From: Undaria pinnatifida
Lineage: Eukaryota; Sar; Phaeophyceae; Laminariales; Alariaceae
Assembly: GCA_012845835.1 (NCBI GenBank)
Contig: JABAKD010000012.1
Coordinates: forward strand, 14,849,195 to 14,913,194
DNA: 64,000 nt
Direction: 5' to 3'
Part shown: piece after piece, positions 1-12,300 of the stretch
How positions within the stretch are numbered: the first letter of the stretch is position 1
Layout of the letters: each line of letters opens with the position of its first letter
Translations under genes and position numbers: made by a program
Notes under the pieces: model-generated
The model's input: only the letters and a program-made list of their open reading frames with translations
Told to the model about the DNA's origin: nothing
Database searches by the model: none

Positions 1-230
1 ACCCTGTTTTGCCAATCGCCTGCTGCTACCCACATTCCACACTAATACCAAGTAGTTTGTTCCCGTAGACGTGGGTGCAGTTATGAAGGATCAAGAGCAC
101 TTCGCTCTCCCTCCCGGTTGGAACAAAATTCCACCGCACAAACGCTTTAAGGTTTCAAGATGGAACTGAATTAACCTCTGACTTCGTCGCGTCCATCCCC
201 TGCTGTTTTCTGACTTTGTTGTGTCCTTAG

Positions 231-331
231 CGGAGGCACCCCCCGCCCTCGGCGGCGATGTGGTGGAGTTGCCAGACGACAGAGCGGCGAGAAGGGGGGG
301 AAGAAGTCCCGACATCGAGTGGAGAACTGAC
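231..331 (+). CDS. Gene A exon 1 (first in window)
   Basis: Begins after a pyrimidine-rich acceptor ending TGTCCTTAG and enters in phase 1. Encodes EAPPALGGDVVELPDDR followed by a basic RRGGR patch. Ends in phase 0 at GAC|GTCACG, a weak donor. The start phase shows that at least one exon lies upstream, outside the window. No domain recognised. A short copy of the acceptor tract (CTGACTT.GT.G.GTCC) lies just upstream. Confidence 0.4.
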
Positions 332-3300
332 GTCACGTACACCATGTGCTTTCATAGGTGCTATACTGCTGTGTCAGATATTGCGCTTTTAACAGATTAT
401 CTACGTGTGCTGTAAGCTCATTGGCTTAGGTTGCACCGCATTTGGCTCAGGCACCGAAAAAATATAGCAGGAGACGGTAGCTTATGCTCGAGATGGACGA
501 CGGCCTAGACTTGATATGTCAGTTTTAGTTTGGGAGTTCCTAAAGGTGTCGGTGACGGCGCTAAAAAACCTGCTTTCTCCTGACATCTTTGATACGTAGT
601 GTGTTAGATATTACGCTTTAACAGGTGGTACACGTTTGTTGAACATCGTTGGCTCAAGTTCCAGCGCGTTCAGCTCAGGTTGCACCGCTTTTGACCCAGG
701 TTGCACCGCATTTTGGCCCAAGTTTGCACCGCATTTATTTTGGTAACGTGAAACAGATCCACGTTATACAGACGTTTTGTATTGCAGGACTAGACCTTCC
801 GATGAGTTTCTGCGTTTATCTCCGGCGTCGCCAACGGTTTTTCGCAGTGTCTGGTCTTGTTTCTTTCGTTGGCCATCACTGTGGTACGGTGGTATGTCGG
901 CGCTGGCGCGCCTCTGTGATTGGACTCCAGAGCTCTGGCCCTACAAAAGTCCATCCTTCAATATCAAGACGTTTGTCTCCAAACCGTGGGTGCGGCTTCA
1001 ATAAGGTTTTGCGCCCCTTTCGGCCCACGTTAATATTAGTTGATAATACCATGGTAGTTGATAATAATGAAGCCCTCCAAAAGGCGATGGCAACAAAGTT
1101 AGACACCGCACCCTCCCCCGGCCGGAACACCTCACGGTGCTTGGCACTTGGTGGAGGCAATATCTGCCCGGTCGGTTAAAACCCTACGTGCTCCGTCCCG
1201 ACATTGTAGAGATGCGAAGGTCATACCGCTACTATTACCTACTAATATCTACCAAAAGCTATGATCTGAAGACTACGACCGTGCATGATATAAGTACCAG
1301 CGCCCTTCATGCGACTCGCCGAACACCTCACGGCGCTTCGCGCTTGGTACACGCGATATTCTCCTGCTCGGTGACACCCGGCGTGCTCTGTCCCGGCATT
1401 GGAGGGGTGCGAGGCTTTAAGTAAGGTTATACCACTATGCTCATATGGCTACGGCCATGCATGAAATGATACACTCCCCCCCCCCCATCGTTCATCTCTA
1501 CGGTGGATTCCAGGAGTGGTCTGTGATCAACGTTCCTGGTCAGGGAAGCCTGGACCTGAACCCCCCCTACCGCTCCGCCGCCCCCTCCCTTCCGTCCCCC
1601 CTCCCAGTGCAGCAATACGCCCCCCCCTCCCGTACGTCTCCTCCCTCCCCCCCGTGGTGCAGCAATACGGCTTAACTTCCAGGAGGGGTCTGTGATCAAC
1701 GTCCCCGGCCAGGGTAGCCTAGATCTGAACACGCCCCCCCGCCCCCTCCCCCTCCCCGCCCCCGCCTCCCTCCTCCCCCCACGGTGCAGCAATACGGTGA
1801 ACTTCCAGGAGTGGTCTGTGATCAACGTTCCCGGGCAGGGGAGCCTGGATCTGAACACGTTCCTTTGCAAGCAGCCGGTCAGCGTCGTCGTTTACGATTT
1901 CACGGCGGCCAACGCTTCGGCGGCACACAAAGCTAGGTGCGTCTGCTGCGTGTTTTGTGTACGGTGGGCATGGGCTCCACTTATGAGGCGCGCTATGATA
2001 TCGGAGTAGCAAAACTTGCCCTCACTATTGTGGCTCGACTTGGAGAGACTCCGAAAAGAAATCACGATAGCATACAAAGCTAGACATGAGGTCACCATTT
2101 TCCGTTTGAGGGTGATTGCTTGAGGAGCTCTTTGCCCCACCCCATAACAATGCTTTTGGAGAACAATGCCTGTGGCGTAGGGTACGCAAATAAATCTCTT
2201 TGCTATTTCGGTATTATTGTACGAAGTAGTTGTTGTTACATTGGAGGATTTTTGAGTGGAATCTACTGCTTTTCTTCGTAAATATCTTAACCACTGTCGA
2301 CTAATCGGTTAAGCGCTGCCTGGTCGGTGAAAACCCAACGTGCTCCGACGCGAGGGTCTGAATGATCACGAGTATACCCCCCCTCCCCTCCCCTCCCCTA
2401 CCAGCCCGCCTCACAAGTGGCTTTTGGTAGGATTCAGCTCACCCTTCATGCGACTCGCCGAACACCTCACGGCGCTTCGCTCTTAGTGCAAGCAATATAA
2501 TATCTGCCTGGTCGTTGAAAACCCGACGTGCTCCGTCTCGGCAGTAGTAGGGATGCGAGGGTCAATGGTCTGAAGACTACGGCCATATGCATGAAATGAG
2601 CCTCTTCCCTCCCCGCTTCCCCCGCCCCCCTCCACCGGTGCAACAACTCCTAGGGACAAGTCGTACATGTTCCGATGCACTTTGTCCAACGAGTCCCCGG
2701 GACACGTTGCGCGGCCGGCGGTGTGCGAAAGTCCATCGAAAATGTCGGCCACGTCGAGGTCGGAGAGGGGCACGGTGGGTCTGGACTGCTTGGAAGGGGA
2801 CGAGTCGGATGATTGCGGCATTTCCGAGAATAGGGAGGCCCTCGAGAGCACGACCGTCGGTATAGGTGCGTGCTCTTTAAAGTGCCGGTGAATTCGATAT
2901 AATGCTGGTTCAATATTTCCGCTGCTCTGTATAGTGCTAGTGAATTCGCAATAATGCTGATTCAATAGTGCCACTTCTCTCTGTAGTGCCGATGAATTCG
3001 CCATAATGCTGGTTCAATAGTGCCACTGCTCTCTGTAGTGCCGATGAACTCGCAATAATACTGGTTCAATAGTGCCGCTGCTCTCTGTAGTGCCGGTGGA
3101 TTTGATTGGCATGACTGGAACTCTCTTGCATACGTATTAAATGCCTTTTTCCCAATAGTGCCGGTGCCCTGAATAGTGCCGGTGTATTTGGCTGGTACAT
3201 AGCGATACTATTGGGACCCCCCCCCCCCCTGTATCACGAGTGCTATGGCGAGAGCAGCGCCTCATTTTTCTGAGAGTTCGGGATGAGTTGTTGGGCGAGA

Positions 3301-6300
3301 TCACCCCGGGGCGAATACAGCACGGAGTATAGCGGGGGTCCCTCAGTAGTGCCGTTTGAGCAGTGCAGATAAAATCGCTTTGACGCGGATGGGAATACTG
3401 TGACCTATATAGTGGCGGTGTGCCGGGTAGTGCAGGTTGCCGGTATAGTGCCGGTTTTAGTTCGGCTGGCACATGCCGGCAGTATAGAGGGACGGCTACT
3501 GTAGCACGTAGTTTTTTCTTAATTTCCTCTGTTGAGGAGGGAGCTCTATAGCACTGTACAGGGACGACTACTGCTGTAGCACGCGGAAAACGGCTTTTGA
3601 GAAAGTGTGTCCTCGCAACCCCATGAGTTATCTCAAATAAATCTCATGGCCCAAGTATCTACCTGAATATAATATACAGATTATAAAATCATATCAACTT
3701 ACCAACAACATAACGGGGTAGTTTAAATCGTAACAACTTACCTGGTAGTACGTTGGGATGAATACCTGCTACAGTATCACACCGTTATTGTCGTTGTCTA
3801 GTGGTACTCCCGAAGTATGCCTGTGCCAGCCGGTAGGGCGGAGGAAACCAATTACTGGGCCACCACCCACCCACCACCCACCACCCACCACCCACCACCC
3901 ACCACCCAACCCACTACAGCAGTACAGCAGTGCAGCATTACGTGCGGAAGTAAACCAGTGCTACAACACAGCACTACAACAGCAGGGCAGCACGGCAGCA
4001 GTACGTACGGTAGTAAACCGGTACGAAAAACAGGAAACGGGGGGATTTTTTTTTTTTTTTCGATCCCCTGACATGTCACGGAGCGAGCGAGCGAGCCGCC
4101 ACCCACCTAGTACCCACCAGCCACTCACCACCCTCGTACTACAACATAGGAGCATAGCAGTGCAGTAATACCTACAGTATGAAACTGGTACGAAAAACAG
4201 GAAACGGGGGGAGTTTTATTTTTTTGTGTTACGACCCCCCCGACATACCGGGGAGCGAGCGAGCCGCGAGCCACCTAGCACCCACCACCCGCCACCCCAC
4301 CCACCGACCAACAGCAGTGCAGTAATACCTACGGTATAAAACCGGTACGAAAAACAGGAAACCGGGGGGAGTTTTATTTATTTGTTTTACGCCCCCCCGA
4401 CATACCGGGGAGCGAGCGAGCCGCCACCGCCTAGCACCCACCACCCACCACCCACCCACCGACTTACCCACCCCAGCACTACAACAGCAGTGCAGCAGTA
4501 CGTGCCGACCAATCCACAACGGCAGCACACAGACAGGCCGCAGTGCAGCAGTACGCACCACAGCACCTCGGGTACGCGAGGAACTGGGTGGGGATTTGCA
4601 CTTTTCTACGATTCTCCACCCTCCGGGGGAGAGCGCGAGCCTTGTTCGGGGGAGACTTTTCACGCTCCCCGCTCGCCGAGTCGGCAACCGTCGGCCGTTG
4701 TATCGCCGGGGACACCGAGGGCTGATGCGTGAGGCGGGCGTGGCACGGGCGTGTGGTCGCTGGGGGCCGGGTGGCGAACGGAAGAGCTGGTCACGCGAAA
4801 TTAATACTGAAACTCAATGTTTTAGAGGTCCATAATGGCATCACTACTACGACGCAACGACATCATACAAAAAGGATAACAATTTGTTGTTGATGCTCTG
4901 TATAAGGCAATATCCATGGCAGTCATGCATGTTCAAAGAATAACACATCTATCTGTAAAAACAAGTGGCCGGTGTATCTATCAGCTTGCTTGCAAAGGTG
5001 AGTATCGACCCTTAGATTTATGGAACACACAGCTGACGTGTTAAGATAGTTTTAAAAACTCCGTATAATATTGAAGCTATTTTTTTAGGAGTGGTAGAAT
5101 ACTAGGAATGAGATTCCGACGATTTGAGGTGCTGTAGTTTTTTAGCGTTTTTGAGGAAATCTCACAAGTCAAGAATTGTTTGGGCAAGAATGGCGACCCC
5201 TATCGTGGCACAGTATGATAATTTAGTACCTGGTACACTAATTCGATGGAAATAGACGAGCGTGAGAAGCTGAAGAAGCGGGAATGCTGACCCTTATGCG
5301 CGATAAAAATGAAAGCATGTACCGCGAGAAACGGAAAGGCCCTTGTGACATCGGCTTGGACAGAATGTTGCTGGGGGTGAAAACCTCTTACGGGTTGAGC
5401 CGGAGAGTGAAAGCGATGATTACAATATATATTGTATGCCTGGTATATGTATCACTGGGTTGCATCTCTGGCAACTGCCCTATGATGCGGCATTTAGTCT
5501 CCCCCCAAAATCCACGAGGCATTAATACTCATTTTGGTTGTTTTTTAGTCCAATTATTTACCTGGTAGTGTTTATTTATTTTTGTCCGTGCGCCGTTAGT
5601 GTGTGTTTGTGTGTGTGTGTTTTTTTTTGTTTGGAACGGACCAATCTCTGCAGACAAACAGACCGACCGCGACGAACGTTCTTCCTTTTACGAGACGCGC
5701 GAATCGCACTCGGATGCATCTCTGACAACCATCCTATGACGCGTCGTTTCGCCTCCCCCCCCATGTTTTTTTTTGTGCAGACAATATTTTGTGGTTGCAC
5801 CGTACTCGGTCGTTTTTCTACGGACGGACCAGCCTCTTCAGACGAACAGACTGACCACCGGCATTTCCAAGTCACCCGCATGTATCGCCCAGATGAATCT
5901 CCGGCAACCGCCCTATGATATATCATACTCCGGAGTATTTTTTTAGCCTCTACAAAATGCAAAGTACTGGTATCATTCGCCCTTTGTATTTTTTTTTTAA
6001 TAAAATCCTTGACTTTACTTTTATGTACAAGATGGTTTGTCGTTGCGCCGCGCCCTCATTTTTTACGAACGGACCAGCCTCTTCAGACGATCAGACCGAC
6101 CACGACGGAGTTTCTACTGCGCGGATGCTGCTCCTCTCCCTGGACGGGGCGGCGACAGGTCCGATGACCTCAAGTGTGCTTGCTCCCTCGGTCGCATCGG
6201 TGGCATCGGCAGGCTCGTCACCGCGCAAGTCGTACTACGTTCCGGTCTTCACCCCCGAGGACAAGGTCGGTGGGGACGAGTGTAAATGTGATAGCTCACG

Positions 6301-9300
6301 GATTTTTTTTTTTTTTCATGTTATGAGGTTGCTGGATTCGCGCTTTGTTTCAGTAGAGTACTGGTGCCTGTTCGCTGAATTAGCTACTTTAGAACCAACT
6401 GCACTGCACTCACGTCTTTGGGGACACTGCGGGGTGTTTGCGATGTACATACTGTACCAAATGTTGTTTGGAGAGAAATTGGGTAGGAAAACGTTTAATA
6501 GTACTAACAGTATTGAAACCGTCGAAAGTCACGATCCAAGGCCAAGCCCAACCCGACCCCCGAAAAAACGAAACACTAGGTCAGGAAAATATGTTTTCCC
6601 TCCTTTTTTTGCACTTCTAGCCTAATTTTTTCATGGGTTGTTTTCGCCTTGGGTTTAGAATTAGCGTTCGATGCTGTTTGTGTTTTTTCCTATGATACCA
6701 TTTTTTTTTCTTGTAAACTTTTTTTCTTCGTGGGTTGATTCGGCCTTGGCTTGTATGACATTCGTCGGTGTTCAATGATGCTTTTCATAGTTTTTTTTCT
6801 GATCCCAACAGAAGTTGGAAGTCGCCAACACCTTACTATTCAGAATTAGTGTTGGATGCTGTGTTCAGTGGGAACGGCGTTAAGCGTTTGCCCATGCTAG
6901 TGTAGCTGTGACTCCTTAGTCCAAGCGTTTATGGCTGCCCAGCTTGTCTTACTCTCCTCGAATACCAGGACGTGTTTTCCTTTGTATACGCCCGCCGCAT
7001 TCTCCACGGACGCATTGGAAGGCGAGCAGTAAGCGCCTTGTACTTGTTTATTTTTTAGGGACAAGTCATACGTTTCGGCCACATTTCACGCTTCTTTAAC
7101 AGAAAAATGATCATAAAAATGTTCTCCAGGAATCATACTCCGTTTTAACTCGTGTATCTGCTACTTTATCCACGTTTCGGCAACATCATGATACGTTTTT
7201 TTTGTTTTGTAACATGATCAGACAAAACTTTTTTTCCATGAATCACACGACGTTGGAGACGTGCGCTGCTTTTTTGCATCGGAGCTCTATGATGGGCAAT
7301 TATGTCAGCAGACGGTCAGTGAAGGAAAAACGTCCAGCCGTCAAGGGTGTCAAACCGATCGTTCCACACTAAAACCTAGTAATTTGCCGTCAGTCAAGGT
7401 AAATTGTTGGAAAATTGCCGTCGGTCAAGGGGTAGACGTGCCGTCTCCTGACATCTTTGATGATAAGAGGCGAGCGGCAAGAGGCCTTGTGTTTTGTCGT
7501 GTCCTGCGAATGCACTTGAATTTTTCGTGCTGTGGTTGTTCTGATAGGTACGTTTGATCGCGCTTTTTTTTTTTTCGTTAAAAAAAGAAAAAAAAACTTC
7601 TTGAATGGATCGTGAATGACGGGATCTTAGCCCTTACGCCAGCTGCACCACCGTGTTTTCCTCCTACGCACGATTGCAGGAGGCGAGCGGTAAGGGTCTG
7701 GTCAAGAGCGGGGACATTCTGCCGCTCCTCATGGGGGGCGGTGACGTGCCCGCGACTCCTCAAAACGAAAATCAGGACCCGGTGAGTGGCTTAATTGTTG
7801 CTGTGAAGCCGCGGATGGGGGGGGGGAGCACCCTCTTTCACTTCCGAAGTTTTAGGGTCTGCACATCACCCAAACCCCGACTTTATAATATTTGGTTGGC
7901 GCAGGCAGCGTCACGATTTTTTCCCCTTGGCCGAGCACATTGCCAAGCAGAAAAAAAACGAACAAAAACGGCAAAGGTGGTAACTTTTATCGCGAGTGGC
8001 TCTTAAGCTACTGAAAACACGAGGCCCTCAAAAGAGATACGTAAACATCAACGGAGGGTGATACTTGGACTAATTTGTGTTTTTTTCAGTATCGCGATAT
8101 TCGTATGCGCGAATTGTGCGATATGTATAACTTTACGTATCACTTTTTTTCCAGACACATTTCGTAGGGATGTGAAAGTCATGATGAACACCGCCAAGTC
8201 TGTTTGCTATAAAACCGGGGAACTAAGTAGAAGTAGGGCACCACCAGTTGCCAGGAAAGGCGAGGTACACACACGGCACGGGCTTGAGCTTGTGGCCTGC
8301 AGCAGCTAGCCGTTACAAACTAAAAAGGGGAAGCCGTGCTCCGGGTCGCGCTTTTCTTTACATAGCCTTGGGCTGTGGGTTAAGTGGTTTGTTTAGCTGG
8401 GGCCATCATATGATAGGGGGTTGGGTTGGGTTTGTTTGAAACGAGGAGCATAACTCCCGGGCCGCCGCAGAACGGGGAGCGCTGGGTTTGCTGTGTGCTG
8501 CGCCCTCGCCGTTGTGGTGTGGAAAGAGGCAGCACCTCTGGCCCGGGCTCGAGAATACGGGCGCTGGTCCGCTCTACGTGGTTACAGTCGGGAAATCGTC
8601 GTGCCCACTGTTCACGGTCCTGTGGTGGAGGCTGTGGATACGTTTGTGCTGGGTGTGTCGTGCGCGCCAGCAATCGACCTAATTTTTCAAGTCTTAGCCA
8701 TGAAAGCGTACGTAAATATCGCCTTGGGGTGAAAAACCCCTAGACCGCGATATTCGGCGATACATATCGCCGTATCTGGCAAGCGTATAAAACTCGATAG
8801 GCACTTAATTCGGCTCTACACGTCTAATGTCGCGATGTTTTTTAGTTCTGCTGTATACTCGAAGTATATCTCTAACCCTTACCTTACCGTGGCCATGTTG
8901 CTAAGGCGGTGGGTTCGCTGACCGTACTAATAGTATACTACCAATCTGGGTCGAAGTACAAGCCACTTTTGCCAACTGTAAGCCAATGTACACGTGGCTT
9001 AAATTCGGGACCAGACTGGTAACAGTAAGTTGTCGACTAGTTATTAGTTGGCCAGGTATTTTAATACGTTGTTACAGTTACTACGGAGACCCATCGTTAG
9101 TAGGACAAAACACGAGACAAAATCAATAGGGCGGCGGGAAGCCCCCCACGCATGATTTGTTTAGCTTTTCATGCGTGAGTATGTCGTTGCCTGGTCTATC
9201 TTAACACGCTACACAGAGCATGACACAAACGCAGTCGTCCTAGTGGAGATCTCGACTGAGAGGTGTTTTTCTTTGCAAAAGTGGGACGCGCTCCATAATC

Positions 9301-12300
9301 CTTCTTCGTAAAGCAACAGGAACCCAATGCGACGATGGTACCGTCCTGGTCCCACTCCCCTTCACGCGCGTCTGTACATGTTATGATGTCCATCGCTGCG
9401 CGTCTCATGCGAAACGGACGGCAAAGATGCCTACCAACCTGCCACACTGTTTTTGTAAACGTCAACAACCGCTTGGAGCTCAAAGAGGGAAAGCACAACC
9501 TTGAGAATCTGAAAACATTGTCAGACAAGTCGTTCCAGGTAGGGCAGTGGTCCAGTGGCCCCTCTATAGTGCCGTTATGTGCACTATAGAGGGACATACC
9601 GGCACTATAGCGGTAACTGGTACTCCTCCGTATACTACTACCACTGGTCTTTCCCAAGTGTTCCAAGTAATTTCACAGGCACTGTAGCGGGCAACCGGCA
9701 CTACTCAACCGGCACTATAAAGGGACGACTGTTGCACTATGTCTCCCAAATCGTGGGTGCATTCTCTAAAGAGCTAAACCTTTTTCGCCCTCCAAGTATC
9801 CCTCGTTAATTCCGAGTATTTTATCGCCAGGAACGTGAGTGGAGTTCTAAAGGGGCTGTGTGGCATTTTTTCTAGAGTGTTGTTTTACCCTGCCGCCGAT
9901 CATCTAATATAGAGTGTTATTTTACGCTGCCGCGGTTGGTTGAGGCCTCCTTCCCCAGAGGCAGGTAAGGTGGTCCTCGCCCGGGATAAAATCTGCGTGG
10001 AGTGCGCCCCCAGCGCGCTGCCCGTCCCCGAGATTGAAATGGTGGGTTCTTCTCATCGGGGTAACGATTTACTACTACTGCTGCAAATATTTCCCCAGAC
10101 TAATTTGAATAATTTGTCTCCATAAGAGTCTCTGTCTCCATAAGGGTGTCTGTAGTCCTTAACGCCTTCACTCACTACTGGAAACCCTTATTTTTACAAA
10201 TTTACTTGAAGTTAGTAAAGGGAGGGATTTAGGGGGCTCTAAAGGAGTTTTCAAGTTGAGCGCCGCCTGTTTTTTTGGAAATGCTCCCACTGCCACGCAC
10301 CAAAAACAGGCGACAAACGTGGCGTTTCTGGGGGAGGGGTCCGGTGGGGGTGTTGCCATGCTGAAGGGGAACGCGATGCCGGCGGGCGTGCAGGTGAGGG
10401 GGGGTGTAGAGGGCACGGTGAAACTCGAACCGCTTTTGTTTTTGCGCTGCTTGACCGCTTTGCTGTCGTACAAGAACGCATGTGCTGAAACTGCGGAAAG
10501 TGGAGCAGCGCTTCAGGTGAAGTAGAGTACAGCAGTGGGTACCCCTGTTTAAGAGCACTCCGTGACAAGCTGAAACGAGCGCTCTTTACAACACATTGCT
10601 CTTATCCGTGAATTAGAAATATGTAGTTGTTGGCATTAGCTGGGCATGAAGATTTGACCGCTCGTAACCCCTTTAGAGCCCCCTAAAAGCCCCACTACAC
10701 TATTTCCAAGTAATTTGTCCCCCAAAACGGGTTTCCAATTGTAGAGCGGCCGAATGTTTTTGTCTTGCTCGCTCTTTAGTCGGGGCACCCTCTGTATTAT
10801 ACAGCAGACGCGATTATGATACTGCTGGACCAGTTATTGATACGGCTTACCGAGCGTTGTACGGGTACGAGCCCGTGAAGCGCTAACGGTAGGAAAAGAA
10901 CAGTGTGTTGTGGGCTGCTACGTAGCACACTTACCCATTATTTGCTTAGCGTCACCAACGCCGTCCCTAGCGCTGTCGTCTGAATAAGGGTGTGTCTGTC
11001 TCGGTTTCTGTGTTCAAACCTTGTTTTGTTTTTTCGTGTGAAATATGTGACATCAGCGCTACGCACGGCTCTGTCGCGGTAAGCTCCCCAGGAATGTTAC
11101 GGTAGGGCAGGCCATTCATGCCTTCCTTCTCTGTACCGCTTTTGGTAAGGCACGCAACGTTCCTGACCCTGGTACGCATGTCTCGCTGCAGCACCCGGAC
11201 AAGGGCGGTTGCCGCAGCTGTCGGTTACGTATCTTACTTACGTCTTGGTTTCGTTTGATTAAGTCTTTTGCGGTGTTTGTTCTAGTAAGCCAGGGATCAG
11301 ACGGACAGACACACGAACACATTTTGACTTTTTGTTTTAGAGACCCCAGATTCAATAAATTAGCACCCAGGGAGTATGGCCGCATGTTTGTTGCCTTACC
11401 TTGGAGCTGCGCCTGGTTGCCGTGCTGTGTGTTTTTGACTCCGCGAAAGGTTTTCAAGGTCGGCGGAGGCGTAGGCACCTTCCGAAAGGACTTCTTCTAC
11501 GGAGGCGACGTCGTCGTTCTGCAGCACCCGGTAAGTTATTGCTGTTGTTGTTGTGGTCCAAGGACAGGCTCCACTACCGCAGGAGTCGCATAGTACCTCT
11601 TGCAGGCAAAACAAAGCAAAGCGTTACACGTACAGCATGTCCTACGTGGCTGAATAAGTGTGGTCCTCGTGACCCCCGAAAAGCCTTGCACCAAGGAACG
11701 AACTACATTCTTACCTTCTCTCCCGCCTCGTTTTGTAACCGTCCTCGCCTTTCCTCCCCACGGAATATTTTGTACGCCTCGTCATGAAACTGTTACTACT
11801 GCTTGCTAACTTCAACCATACGTTGGCTCTTTATATCGCGTTTGAATATTACACCAGTGCCGCTGATGTCCACGGTCTGTTTGTCGCTGTACGTATTCGC
11901 AATGCTCACGACACACCGGGTACGAGGTTGCAGTACCCCGAATTCAAGAACCATTGGAATTTGGAGAACCTGGTTCGATTTTAACAACCGCGCAAAAACC
12001 GGAACCGGTAACGTTTTATACATCCCTGGAGGTGTATGACACTCACAGCACACCGGCACGAGATTGAAGTACCCCTGCATCAAGAAGCCTTGAAAATGAG
12101 ACAACTTGGTTTGATTTTGAGAACCACGCAACACCTAAATCAATAGCCTTTGAAATTTAGATAACCCCATTTGATTTTGAGAGCCGCGCTAGAACGGGAA
12201 CAGGTAACGTATTATGCATCCCTGGGGGTTCACGCTCCAACGTTTTCTACCTGCAGCGGTTCCGACGTTCACGACTCGTCGAAATTTCGAGAGCCTCATT

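Noticed and set aside
2483-3004. 173-codon frame on the minus strand opposite exon 3
   Set aside because: It has good codon bias only where it overlaps exon 3. It lacks a clear donor, while the plus strand has a strong acceptor, a donor and matching phases on both sides.
6897-7082. Minus-strand frame with TYDLSLKNK at its start
   Set aside because: The similarity to the reverse reading of exon 3 comes from a short match of the exon 3 head (GGGACAAGTC). No splice borders support a minus-strand gene.
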